Source of the DNA: Flavobacterium silvaticum
GTDB lineage: Bacteria; Bacteroidota; Bacteroidia; Flavobacteriales; Flavobacteriaceae
DNA: 64,000 bases
Assembly: GCF_012911565.1 (NCBI RefSeq)
Contig: NZ_JAAMPU010000105.1
Span: 124,001 to 188,000 of the forward strand
Direction of reading: 5' to 3'
Part shown: positions 53,027 to 61,447 of the stretch, one piece after another
How the letters are laid out: the number at the start of each line of letters is the position of its first letter
How positions within the stretch are numbered: position 1 is the stretch's first letter
Translations under genes and position numbers: made by a program
Notes under the pieces: generated by a model
Databases searched by the model: none
What the model saw: the letters and a program-made list of their open reading frames with translations, nothing else
Told to the model about the DNA's origin: nothing

Positions 53027-53170
53027 GCTTAGCCTGGATAGAAGCGGCAGCCTTTTGATAAAGCCGGCTTATTTTGCCCGAGCGGCACAGCGACTAACAG
53101 AAGCTCGTGCCGTGAGATGGCAAAATTGCCGGGTTTGAGAAAGCTATAGCGGATAGCCGGAAACAGCTTC
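53027..53170 (+). repeat. Dispersed structured repeat, copy D
   Basis: Begins CTTAGCCTGGATAGAAGCGG, ends GCTATAGCGGATAGCCGG and CAGCTTC. Core AGCGACTAACAGAAGCT is at 53089-53105, flanked by CGGCAC (53083-53088) and GTGCCG (53107-53112). Outer arms ATTTTGCC (53071-53078) and GGCAAAAT (53119-53126). Block 3 lies 8 nt before the flippase stop. Confidence 0.8.
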
Positions 53171-53176
53171 AAAAAA

Positions 53177-54664
53177 TCACACCACAGTTCTCGGTTTTCT
53201 TTTGATGATGCGTTGCAAAGCCTCTTTTTCGTTGTGATAAATGAAATACAGGAACAAGAGCAGCAGCGGAATGCCTACAAAATAATTCTCACGGAAAACG
53301 TAAAACGACAATCCGGAAAACAAAATGGAAAGCCCCAGATAACCTCCGATTTTCTTTTTATCATACGGAATGGGATATTGTTTTTGGCCCAGATGATACG
53401 ACAACGCCATCATGGTTCCATAAGCGGCAATGGTCGCGATGGCCGAACCCATATAACCGTCGCCGGTATTTTTCTGCATATACGGAATCAGGATAAAATT
53501 GAGCCCGAGCGTGACCGCAGCGCCGGCAAGGGAAATATAAGCGCCGATTGAAGTTTTGTCTATAAGTTTGTACCAAACGGAAAGATTCGTGTAAATACCA
53601 AGAAAAAAGTTCGCAATGATAATCAGCGGAACTACTTTCATGGCTTCCCAATATGCCGGATTGTCAAGCAGGAGCATTTTGAGCAAATCGGCAAAAACCA
53701 CCACCGAAAGCAAAATGAAAGACCCGAAAATCACGAAATATTTGGTGATCATGGCATAGGTTTGCTTTGCGTTCTCATTTCCTGCATGGCTAAAGAAAAA
53801 GGGTTCGATTCCCAATCTGAAAGCCGTAGCATACAAAGTCATGAACAATGCGAGTTTATAACAGGCTGAATAAACCCCAACCTGTGTTTTGGCGACGTTT
53901 GGAGGCAAAAGTTTTTCAAGGAGAATCTTATCAAAATGCTCGTTGATGGCAAAAGCAATTCCGGCGAAAAGTATCGGGAGGCCGTATTTCATCATACGTT
54001 TCCACAGTTCCTTATCTATGTGCCAGTTGATTTTGAAATAGTCAGGCGACAGGATGATGAAGGTGAGTAAGCTTGCAATGAGGTTGGACAGGAAAATATA
54101 TCCGACCTCAAAATCGGGAATGTAAAGACTGCCAATGAAACTGTTCGGATCGGATGCCGCGATTTCGGGTAAAGCCAGCAAACAAAACAGGTTCAGCCCT
54201 AAATTGATAATGACGTTACCAATCTTTATGGCGGCGTAAACGAGCGGTCTTTGTTGCGCCCTAAGTTTTGAAAAAGGGATGATGACAAGCGCATCAAGCA
54301 CCAAAATCCAAATGGCATAAGTGATGTAACTGGTTTCTACATTGACGTAATTTGCGATTTGATGCCTGAGCAAAAGTGCAATCCCGAGAAAAAGCACCGA
54401 TGACCAGAATATGGAAATGGTAGATGTTGAAACGACATTCTTCTTATCAGCTTCCGTATTGTAGAACCTGAAAAAGCCGGTTTCAAATCCGTAGGAAAGT
54501 ATGACGTTAAGGAAAACCATCCAGGCCATGACGACGGTTACTTCACCATATTCGGCAGATGGCAGCTTGTTGGTATACAACCGCACGAGCAAAAAACTGA
54601 GCATACGCGGCAACACCGTGGCAAGTCCGTAAATGGCAGTCTGTTTAAAAAGGCTTTTGTACAC
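53177..54664 (-). CDS. Oligosaccharide flippase (Wzx-like) family protein
   Basis: A 495-residue polytopic protein with about 14 helices, fitting the polysaccharide-flippase (MVF) superfamily that moves lipid-linked oligosaccharides across the inner membrane. The N-terminus LFKQTAIYGLATVLPRMLSFLLVRLYT is characteristic. Its place in a cluster with a nucleotidyltransferase fits surface glycan export. A -7 element lies at 54686-54693. Confidence 0.9.
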   Translation of the reverse strand: MYKSLFKQTAIYGLATVLPRMLSFLLVRLYTNKLPSAEYGEVTVVMAWMVFLNVILSYGFETGFFRFYNTEADKKNVVSTSTISIFWSSVLFLGIALLLRHQIANYVNVETSYITYAIWILVLDALVIIPFSKLRAQQRPLVYAAIKIGNVIINLGLNLFCLLALPEIAASDPNSFIGSLYIPDFEVGYIFLSNLIASLLTFIILSPDYFKINWHIDKELWKRMMKYGLPILFAGIAFAINEHFDKILLEKLLPPNVAKTQVGVYSACYKLALFMTLYATAFRLGIEPFFFSHAGNENAKQTYAMITKYFVIFGSFILLSVVVFADLLKMLLLDNPAYWEAMKVVPLIIIANFFLGIYTNLSVWYKLIDKTSIGAYISLAGAAVTLGLNFILIPYMQKNTGDGYMGSAIATIAAYGTMMALSYHLGQKQYPIPYDKKKIGGYLGLSILFSGLSFYVFRENYFVGIPLLLLFLYFIYHNEKEALQRIIKRKPRTVV

Positions 54665-54685
54665 TCAGATTGTTGTAAACAGTAG

Positions 54686-54693
54686 CAAAAATA
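54686..54693 (-). promoter_or_regulatory. Bacteroidota -7 element for the flippase gene
   Basis: On the minus strand TATTTTTG fits TAnnTTTG, 21 nt before the ATG at 54664. Confidence 0.5.
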
Positions 54694-54719
54694 ACCATTT
54701 CAGATTTAGTTAAATAAAA

Positions 54720-54744
54720 AAGACCGGTCAAAAAACCGGCCTCT
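54720..54744 (-). terminator. Terminator of the ATP synthase operon
   Basis: On the minus strand ACCGGT and the CCGGT before it form a hairpin (around 54723-54739) followed by a T-rich tail. It lies in the gap before atpG's 3' end and the flippase gene. Confidence 0.6.
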
Positions 54745-54764
54745 TTCTTCGTGTTTGGCATTGC

Positions 54765-55625
54765 TTATCCGTTGAGTGCTTCGGCACCGCCAACAATCTC
54801 GAGGATTTCGTTGGTAATGGCTGCCTGACGCGCTTTGTTGTAAGTCAATTTAAGTTGGTTGCGAAGCGCCGTGGCATTGTCGGTCGCTTTGTGCATGGCC
54901 GTCATACGTGCGCCGTGTTCCGATGCGAAGGAATCGCGGATAGCTTTGTACAATTGAGTACGCAGCATTTTCGGAATCAGCGTAAGGACGATTTCCTCTT
55001 TGCTCGGTTCAAAAATATAATCGACCTGATTGTTCACTGACGCAGTCGATGCAGCCAACGGAAGGAATTGTTCCTCGCGAATAATTTGGGTTGCCGCATT
55101 TTTGAACTGGTTGTAGACAATTACGATCTTGTCGTATTTTCCGTCGAGGAATAATTGGACAAGACTGTCGGTGATTACAGATACATTATCGAAAGTAAGA
55201 TCATCAAAAACACCATTGTTATTGGAAACGACTCGGTTGGTTCTTTTCAAAAGATCGTTTCCTTTTTTACCAATGGTAAGATAATCGACGTGCTTTCCGG
55301 CATAGACGCTTTCGGTCAAACGACGCACTTCCTTGATCACGTTCGCATTGAACGCTCCGGCAAGTCCGCGGTTTGAGGTAACGGCCACGATAAGAACATT
55401 CCTTACTTCGCGCTGTGTCGTGAACTCGCCTCCCGTATCGCCATCCAAAGTCGCGGAAAGGTTCTGCAACAATTCGGTCAGCTTCTCCGAGTACGGACGC
55501 ATGGCCGTGATGGCATCCTGGGCCTTTTTCAATTTGGCAGCCGAAACCATTTTCATCGCCGATGTGATTTGCATCGTTGACGAAACTGAGGTGATCCGGT
55601 TACGTATTTCCTTGAGGTTAGCCAT
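54765..55625 (-). CDS. atpG: F0F1 ATP synthase gamma subunit
   Basis: AtpG (286 aa) is the rotor shaft of F1. The N-terminal MANLKEIRNRITSVSSTMQITSAMKMVSAAKLKKAQ and the C-terminal SEHGARMTAMHKATDNATALRNQLKLTYNKARQAAITNEILEIVGGAEAL are typical. It is the last gene of the leftward atp operon before a terminator-like hairpin. An AT-rich repeat lies between it and atpA. Confidence 0.97.
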   Translation of the reverse strand: MANLKEIRNRITSVSSTMQITSAMKMVSAAKLKKAQDAITAMRPYSEKLTELLQNLSATLDGDTGGEFTTQREVRNVLIVAVTSNRGLAGAFNANVIKEVRRLTESVYAGKHVDYLTIGKKGNDLLKRTNRVVSNNNGVFDDLTFDNVSVITDSLVQLFLDGKYDKIVIVYNQFKNAATQIIREEQFLPLAASTASVNNQVDYIFEPSKEEIVLTLIPKMLRTQLYKAIRDSFASEHGARMTAMHKATDNATALRNQLKLTYNKARQAAITNEILEIVGGAEALNG

Positions 55626-55700
55626 TATAATTTGGAAATGTGAGAATTTGGAAATTTGAAAATGAGATACATTTCCAAATTTTCAAATTCTCAAATTAAT
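55626..55700. repeat. AT-rich inverted and direct repeat in the atpG-atpA gap
   Basis: ATTTGGAAAT and AATTTGAAAAT motifs face AATTTTCAAAT and ATTTCCAAAT, forming a long imperfect hairpin. The 17-nt unit at 55653-55669 also occurs at 16009-16025. Confidence 0.65.
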
Positions 55701-57278
55701 TTAATTGTATTTCGCTGAAACTTCTTTCGCCACTTTCTCGATCACATCTGTAATCTCGTCTGTGAATTTTCCTGCTTTAAGCGCATCAAGCGTATCGCGG
55801 TGGGATGCGTTCAGGAACTCGATGAAGTCTTTTTCGAATTCTTTCACTTTGCTTACAGGAACGTTACGCAACAGGTTTTTGGAACCTGCATAGATAATCG
55901 CAACCTGATCTTCAACCGTTACCGGAGAGTTCAAGCCTTGCTTAAGGATTTCTACGTTACGTTTTCCTTTTTCGATTACGTTCAACGTTACTGCATCAAG
56001 GTCAGAACCGAATTTGGCAAACGCTTCCAATTCACGGAATTGCGCCTGGTCAAGCTTCAACGTACCGGCAACTTTCTTCATCGATTTGATCTGGGCGTTA
56101 CCCCCGACACGAGATACCGAAATACCTACGTTGATCGCAGGACGTACACCAGAGTTGAACAAATCTGACTCAAGGAAAATCTGACCGTCTGTAATCGAAA
56201 TTACGTTGGTTGGGATATAGGCAGAAACGTCACCCGCCTGTGTCTCGATGATTGGAAGTGCCGTAAGCGATCCACCACCTTTAACGATTGGCTTGAGCGA
56301 TTCCGGAAGGTCATTCATGTTTTTGGCGATGCTGTCGTCTGCAATCACTTTGGCAGCTCTTTCAAGCAAACGGCTGTGCAGGTAGAAAACGTCTCCGGGA
56401 TAAGCCTCACGACCCGGTGGACGACGAAGCAACAGGGAAACTTCGCGGTAAGCTACCGCTTGTTTAGACAAATCATCATATACGATAAGGGCCGGACGAC
56501 CTGTATCACGGAAATATTCCCCAATTGCAGCACCCGCGAACGGAGCGTAAACCTGCATTGGAGCCGGGTCTGAAGCGTTGGCCGCAACAATCACCGTATA
56601 AGCCATGGCGCCTCTTTCTTCCAGGTTCTTTGCAATACCGGCAACGGTAGACGCTTTTTGCCCGATGGCGACATAGATACAGAATACTGGTTTTCCAGCA
56701 TCATAAAATTCTTTCTGGTTGAGGATGGTATCGATACAAACCGTTGACTTACCTGTCTGGCGGTCACCGATAACAAGTTCACGCTGGCCACGTCCGACCG
56801 GAATCATCGCATCAATCGCTTTGATACCTGTCTGAAGCGGTTCCGTAACTGGCTGGCGGAAGATTACACCCGGCGCTTTACGCTCCAACGGCATTTCGTA
56901 CAAATCACCACCGATTGGTCCTTTACCGTCAATAGGCTGGCCCAAAGTGTTGACGACACGTCCTACCATTTGCTCACCTACTTTCAAAGAAGCGATTCTC
57001 TGTGTGCGTTTAGCGGTTGAACCTTCACGGACTTCTGTAGATGCGCCTAACAATACAACACCTACGTTATCTTCTTCAAGGTTCAAAACGATACCTTGCA
57101 TACCGTTTTCAAACTCCACCAATTCTCCGTATTGTACGTTGGACAAACCGTAAACACGCGCAATACCGTCACCTACGTTCAAAACGGTTCCTACTTCTTC
57201 CAAAGTAGCGCCCGATTCAAAAGCGGTAAGTTGCTTTTTCAATATTGCTGAAATCTCAGCCGGTTTAATTTCTGCCAT
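55701..57278 (-). CDS. atpA: F0F1 ATP synthase alpha subunit
   Basis: AtpA (525 aa), the non-catalytic nucleotide-binding F1 subunit. The P-loop GDRQTGKST, the conserved [12 protein letters not shown] surroundings and [17 protein letters not shown] end are normal. The gene starts 10 nt after a small unrelated gene that splits it from atpH. Confidence 0.97.
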   Translation of the reverse strand: MAEIKPAEISAILKKQLTAFESGATLEEVGTVLNVGDGIARVYGLSNVQYGELVEFENGMQGIVLNLEEDNVGVVLLGASTEVREGSTAKRTQRIASLKVGEQMVGRVVNTLGQPIDGKGPIGGDLYEMPLERKAPGVIFRQPVTEPLQTGIKAIDAMIPVGRGQRELVIGDRQTGKSTVCIDTILNQKEFYDAGKPVFCIYVAIGQKASTVAGIAKNLEERGAMAYTVIVAANASDPAPMQVYAPFAGAAIGEYFRDTGRPALIVYDDLSKQAVAYREVSLLLRRPPGREAYPGDVFYLHSRLLERAAKVIADDSIAKNMNDLPESLKPIVKGGGSLTALPIIETQAGDVSAYIPTNVISITDGQIFLESDLFNSGVRPAINVGISVSRVGGNAQIKSMKKVAGTLKLDQAQFRELEAFAKFGSDLDAVTLNVIEKGKRNVEILKQGLNSPVTVEDQVAIIYAGSKNLLRNVPVSKVKEFEKDFIEFLNASHRDTLDALKAGKFTDEITDVIEKVAKEVSAKYN

Positions 57279-57288
57279 AACTCTATGT

Positions 57289-57780
57289 TTATCTTCCTAT
57301 ATTAATGTTGACACCCGATTTCGGGCTTTCGTCCTTTATGATAATGGTTTTATCTGATCCGCCATTGTACTGATCTGAATAAGGCGTTCCATATTTTTCG
57401 ACCATCCGGTCCACTTTTTCAGTATTGAGCGTGCCGTCTTCATTGACAACCTTTCCGGCATACAGCAAACGCAGGACTTCTTTTTTATAATGCTGGATTT
57501 CGATCTTTTTATTTTGTCCGAGGAAACTGATTTCCCAGAATCCAACCGATCCATTCATATTTGTCGATGTCACAGCTGTTACACCCATAAACTCTTTGTA
57601 CTTGACAAAGATTATCTCATCTCCGGCTGCATTCATCAATGACATCGTGCTGCTGGTTTCATCAATCTTGAGCCAGGCCACATCGTCTACTATTACGTCG
57701 GTCTTTTTGATTTTGACCTTTTGTGCCGTCGTTGCAATCGAAATAAAAAGAGCGATAATCCCTAAAAACTTCTTCATCAA
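57289..57780 (-). CDS. Small secreted protein inserted in the atp operon
   Basis: A 163-residue protein with a signal peptide ([20 protein letters not shown]). It is not an ATP synthase subunit. Its first 110 residues share a layout with the N-terminus of the 489-residue secreted protein at 35372-36841: QKVKIKK, then [17 protein letters not shown] and [13 protein letters not shown]. It ends in a Gly/Asn-rich tail. It overlaps the start of atpH's downstream end by 4 nt and lies 10 nt before atpA, so it is coupled to the operon. Confidence 0.75.
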   Translation of the reverse strand: MMKKFLGIIALFISIATTAQKVKIKKTDVIVDDVAWLKIDETSSTMSLMNAAGDEIIFVKYKEFMGVTAVTSTNMNGSVGFWEISFLGQNKKIEIQHYKKEVLRLLYAGKVVNEDGTLNTEKVDRMVEKYGTPYSDQYNGGSDKTIIIKDESPKSGVNINIGR

Positions 57781-58304
57781 TTTCCGAATTCTCTTTTTAA
57801 CGACTGAAGACGATTTGCCACAGATGCATTGTACTGTTTGTCGCCGACTCTCAGAATGAATCCTCCGATTATTTCCGGATTGATGATATTCTCGATCACC
57901 ACTTTCTTATTCGTGAATTCAAGTACTTTAGACATGACACGTGATTCCATTTCGGCATCCAATGCCACAGCCGTAGTCACGGTAACTTTCTCCATTCCAT
58001 TGAACTCTTCGAACAAACGACTGTATGATGTGGCGATATCTGCCAGGATTCCGAAGCGCTTGTTTTCACCCAATAATCGGAACAAACCTTTTGTAAAATT
58101 ATTGGCCGCATCGAAAACCTCAAGTAGTGCTTTTTCCTTTACGGAATTGGCAATCGTGTCGTTTTCAAGGAAAGCCGTGAGCTCGGCACTTTCGGCAATC
58201 GAAGCACTGATTTGCAGCATATCGTTGTTCACGTCTGCAGCAGCACCTTTTGCACCGGCCATGTCCAGTATCGCTTTCGCGTATCGAATGGAAGCTCTTG
58301 ACAT
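57777..58304 (-). CDS. atpH: F0F1 ATP synthase delta subunit
   Basis: AtpH (175 aa) links F1 to the peripheral stalk. It begins MSRASIRYAKAILDMAGAKG, and a segment FTNKKVVIENIINPEIIGGFILRVGDKQYNAS shows the C-terminal domain. It starts 2 nt after the atpF stop and overlaps the inserted gene by 4 nt. Confidence 0.95.
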   Translation of the reverse strand: MSRASIRYAKAILDMAGAKGAAADVNNDMLQISASIAESAELTAFLENDTIANSVKEKALLEVFDAANNFTKGLFRLLGENKRFGILADIATSYSRLFEEFNGMEKVTVTTAVALDAEMESRVMSKVLEFTNKKVVIENIINPEIIGGFILRVGDKQYNASVANRLQSLKREFGN

Positions 58305-58305
58305 G

Positions 58306-58806
58306 TTAGTTCAGTTTTGCATCGGCCAACATTTTGTCGACCAGTTTCATTTGGGAATCTTTGTTCGAAAGTTCTTCTTTCAAAAGCTTTTCGGCAATTT
58401 CCAATGACAAAGAAGAAACCTGTGATTTCAGGTCGGCCATGGCGGCGTTCTTCTCGTTCTCGATAGCTGTTTTAGCCTGCTCGATCATTTTTTGTCCTAC
58501 AGCTTCCGCTTCTGATTTTGCATCTGCAATCATCTTCTCTTTCATCTCACGGGCTTCTTTCAAAAGACCGTCGCGCTCGGCACGGGCTTCCTGAAGGATA
58601 CGTTGGTTGTCAGCCTGGAGCGATTGCATTTCCTGGCGTGCTTTTTCTGCAGACAACAAGGCGTCGCGGATTCCGTCTTCACGATCGTTGACCGCAGTAA
58701 GAATTGGTTTCCATGCAAATTTGCGCAACAAAATGATAAGCCCGATGAAGATCAGTACCTGCCAGAAAAACAATCCGAATTCAAATGATTCTATTAACTT
58801 TCTCAT
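58306..58806 (-). CDS. atpF: F0F1 ATP synthase b subunit
   Basis: AtpF (166 aa), peripheral stalk. One N-terminal helix (about 8-28, FGLFFWQVLIFIGLIILLRKF) followed by a long Ala/Glu/Lys-rich coiled-coil. Typical length. A hairpin with a U-run lies between its start and atpE (58839-58875). Confidence 0.96.
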   Translation of the reverse strand: MRKLIESFEFGLFFWQVLIFIGLIILLRKFAWKPILTAVNDREDGIRDALLSAEKARQEMQSLQADNQRILQEARAERDGLLKEAREMKEKMIADAKSEAEAVGQKMIEQAKTAIENEKNAAMADLKSQVSSLSLEIAEKLLKEELSNKDSQMKLVDKMLADAKLN

Positions 58807-58838
58807 ATTTCTTTATCTTGTAATCTAAAATCAAATTT

Positions 58839-58875
58839 TAAAAAAGATCAGTTGCAACCAACCGTTACAACTGAT
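58839..58875 (-). terminator. Hairpin with U-run between atpE and atpF
   Basis: ATCAGTTG (58868-58875 complement) pairs with CAACTGAT across 58847-58875, an 8-bp stem with a 13-nt loop, followed on the minus strand by a T-run (58840-58845). It lies inside the operon, so it would be a partial terminator or a processing site favouring atpE. Confidence 0.55.
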
Positions 58876-58886
58876 GCTTTAGTTTT

Positions 58887-59078
58887 TTATTTCGCGAACA
58901 AAGCAGCGAAACCAAGTCCTTCAATAAGTGCGGCTGCGATAATCATCGCTCCCTGGATCTTACCTGAAGCTTCTGGCTGACGGGCAATAGCGTCCATTGC
59001 TGAACCACCAATCTTACCGATACCAAGACCAGCTCCGATAACGATCAGACCTGCACCTACAATTTCTGGAATTTGCAT
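58887..59078 (-). CDS. atpE: F0F1 ATP synthase c subunit
   Basis: AtpE (63 aa), the rotor-ring subunit with two helices. The ion-binding Glu is in ALIEGLGFAALF. The first helix GLIVIGAGLGIGKIGG lacks the Gln of sodium-binding c subunits, so protons are the likely ion. Length is short but normal for Bacteroidota. Confidence 0.96.
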   Translation of the reverse strand: MQIPEIVGAGLIVIGAGLGIGKIGGSAMDAIARQPEASGKIQGAMIIAAALIEGLGFAALFAK

Positions 59079-59112
59079 GATAAATATAATTAAAGATTAA
59101 ACGGTTATGCTA

Positions 59113-60282
59113 TTAGTGATGTGCCTCCTCATGGTGATGCTCTTCTACCGCAGCACCAAAGTACAAGGCAGAAAGCATCGTGAAAATATATGCCTGAAGG
59201 AAAGCAACCAATATCTCGAGGATCGACAACACGAACGCCAATCCAAAGGACAGCGGGCTTCCGATCCAGCTTTTGAAAATGAATATCAAGGCAATGATGC
59301 TCATGATGACGATGTGTCCGGCAAAAATGTTCGCGTACAAACGGATCATCAATACAAACGGTTTGATGAAAACGCCAAGCAATTCAATCGGGGCAAGCAA
59401 GATTTTCATCGGCCACGGAATTCCCGGCATCCAGAAAATATGTCCCCAGTAATCTTTCTTGGCTGAAAAGTTCGTGATGAAAAAAGTCAGCAACGCCAAT
59501 GAAAATGTAATCGTAAGGTTACCTGTAACATTAATTCCGAAAGGCAACAATCCGAAAAGATTCAGGAACAGGATAAAGAAAAACACGGTCAACAAATAAC
59601 CCATGTATTTCCTGTAATATTTTTCACCGATGTTCGGGCGTGCGATCTCATCGCGGATGAACAACACCAAAGGCTCGAAGAAACGTCCGATACCCGTAGC
59701 GATACCGTTGTTTTTCCCGTAAGATTTTGCAAGGCCGCGAAACAGGAAGAACATCAGCAAAGCCGCAATCAAAATAGAAACAACACTTTTGGTGATCGAG
59801 AAATCTATCGGGCGAACGTTTGTGATAAAACCATCTTTATCTTCATGCATGGTCCCGGCAGCGTCAGTCTTGTAAATTTTTCCGTTATGATGGTTGATAG
59901 CGTAGAAGTTTCCGTTTTTTTCAACCACTTTTTCTCCGTGTTCGAACTCAGAAGAAGAAAAAGTCTGTAGTCCGTTATCCCACAAAATGATCGGAAGCGA
60001 AAAGCCGTAATGCTTACCTGTTTCCGGATCAGAGAAGAATGTAAAATCGTGTGAATCAAGTACGTGATGGTTGATATAAGCCTTGATGCTTGACTTTTGA
60101 TCCTGAGGTTCGCCGTGTTCAGATCCGTGGGTTGCTTCTGTTGCGTGTGCAACTTCTTCGTGAGCGGCTTCGGTATGGATTGCAGTCGAATCTATTTCCG
60201 CATTGGCAAAACCAGAGAACGAAAGCGCGACAAACAAAATTGAGAGCGTGAGTTTGAGAGATTTAGGCGAAAACACCGTCAT
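59113..60282 (-). CDS. atpB: F0F1 ATP synthase a subunit
   Basis: AtpB (389 aa), the stator channel subunit. The start at 60282 gives a signal peptide (MTVFSPKSLKLTLSILFVALSFSGFANA), then a His/Glu/Thr-rich region (HTEAAHEEVAHATEATHG) and a second low-complexity stretch before the membrane part. The essential Arg is in VLMIRLYANIFAGHIVIMSI. The C-terminus ends HHHEEAHH. The extended N-terminus and His-rich ends are unusual in length but seen in this phylum. Confidence 0.95.
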   Translation of the reverse strand: MTVFSPKSLKLTLSILFVALSFSGFANAEIDSTAIHTEAAHEEVAHATEATHGSEHGEPQDQKSSIKAYINHHVLDSHDFTFFSDPETGKHYGFSLPIILWDNGLQTFSSSEFEHGEKVVEKNGNFYAINHHNGKIYKTDAAGTMHEDKDGFITNVRPIDFSITKSVVSILIAALLMFFLFRGLAKSYGKNNGIATGIGRFFEPLVLFIRDEIARPNIGEKYYRKYMGYLLTVFFFILFLNLFGLLPFGINVTGNLTITFSLALLTFFITNFSAKKDYWGHIFWMPGIPWPMKILLAPIELLGVFIKPFVLMIRLYANIFAGHIVIMSIIALIFIFKSWIGSPLSFGLAFVLSILEILVAFLQAYIFTMLSALYFGAAVEEHHHEEAHH

Positions 60283-60470
60283 ATTCCTTGGCTTAAAATG
60301 TACTTTCTGAAATTTGGTGCAAAGGTATGTCATTTATTTATATTTGGAAACCCTCTAAATAAAATTTCCGAAGGTATTTTTGGTATCGACACAAGTTTGT
60401 TGCATTTATGTAAGATTCCGCTGTATAACAACTGCTATTTACTGCCGAAAATGCAAGAAATGAAAATTGC

Positions 60471-60863
60471 TTATTTATTGAAATCGAGCATTTTCATGCC
60501 TATCGATGTTTCTGCGAGAAGAAAGGCAGCAAACACAAAACCTATATTCAATTTATCCGTCAAGTCTATATCCGGATGATTCAATGCCTGACGAATCATG
60601 AAATAAGACAATGCCAACTGAAGTGAAGTCGACAAAAGATAAGTATAACCGACGGCATCACGGTTTTTTTTCTTCGTAATGATCATGGCCAGGATTATCG
60701 TCAAGGCACAGGCAAAAAAGAAACCGTAAAGACTTATAAGAGAAACTTCAGGAACACTCCACGGAATCTGGAAGGCATATAATAATCCCATATGGACACA
60801 GAAAATCGCTATTGATGTAAACAGCATTCGCCACAAGGGGCGAAAATCTTTGCCCCCAATCAT
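60471..60863 (-). CDS. Small membrane protein, DUF6168-like
   Basis: A 130-residue protein with about four helices and a short basic loop (TKKKNRDAVGYTYLLST). I believe it belongs to DUF6168, a Flavobacteriia family that recurs next to the atp genes, but I cannot confirm it. It overlaps the atpZ gene by 4 nt. A role in ATP-synthase assembly is inferred from position. Confidence 0.7.
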   Translation of the reverse strand: MIGGKDFRPLWRMLFTSIAIFCVHMGLLYAFQIPWSVPEVSLISLYGFFFACALTIILAMIITKKKNRDAVGYTYLLSTSLQLALSYFMIRQALNHPDIDLTDKLNIGFVFAAFLLAETSIGMKMLDFNK

Positions 60864-61075
60864 TTGTTAAGTTCCTTAAGCTGGCGATTAACGTTGTAAA
60901 GAGAGACGAACACACCTAAAACCACAAATACTTTTACGTACCAATTTTTCTCGTTCGGATACGTTTCATCGAGATATTTCCCAAGCCAGGTAAACAGGAA
61001 AATGATCACACCCATCTGAACGGGAATATTGACCAATGCGAGCCATTTATTCCGATTCTTTGGCGATTCCGGCAT
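60860..61075 (-). CDS. AtpZ/AtpI-family protein
   Basis: A 71-residue protein with two helices (WLALVNIPVQMGVIIFLFTWLGKYLDE and VKVFVVLGVFVSLYNVNRQLKEL). It resembles AtpZ, an accessory protein for c-ring assembly or ion uptake at the ATP synthase. The ATG at 61075 (MPESPKNRNKW) is chosen; the ORF is open to 61138. It overlaps the bactofilin gene by 29 nt. Confidence 0.8.
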   Translation of the reverse strand: MPESPKNRNKWLALVNIPVQMGVIIFLFTWLGKYLDETYPNEKNWYVKVFVVLGVFVSLYNVNRQLKELNK

Positions 61076-61445
61076 GGGAATTAGTTTTAGGGTTCGGACG
61101 CATTTCACAACTGGCACTGAAATCGGCTCCGGGTTCAACAGATAGTTTGGCGCAGATGACTTCTCCGTGGATACTCGATTTAGCCTTCAGGCTCAATAAT
61201 TCAAAGACTTCAATTTTACCAAAAACTTTTCCTTCTACATCAGCATTGCGGCATACGATATCACCACGAATCATAGCAGTTGGCCCAATGACGAGTTTAC
61301 CGCCACATTTCAAATCTCCGGTCAACGTGCCGTCAAGGCGAAAATCGGCGGCCGTGGAAATATTTCCCTGGACCACCGTTCCTTCTACGAGCCGGTTCGT
61401 CTTTCCGAGCAGGTCGGTATAGGATTTAGGCGCTTTCTCGAACAT
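61047..61445 (-). CDS. Bactofilin
   Basis: A 132-residue polymer-forming cytoskeletal protein. The central right-handed beta-helix repeats (GTLTGDLKCGGKLVIGPTA, GDIVCRNADVEGKVFGKI, LKAKSSIHGEVICAKLSVEPG) are the bactofilin signature. It makes filaments for cell-shape or envelope scaffolding. It lies between the SprE-like gene and the ATP-synthase genes. Confidence 0.93.
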   Translation of the reverse strand: MFEKAPKSYTDLLGKTNRLVEGTVVQGNISTAADFRLDGTLTGDLKCGGKLVIGPTAMIRGDIVCRNADVEGKVFGKIEVFELLSLKAKSSIHGEVICAKLSVEPGADFSASCEMRPNPKTNSHAGIAKESE

Positions 61446-61447
61446 TG

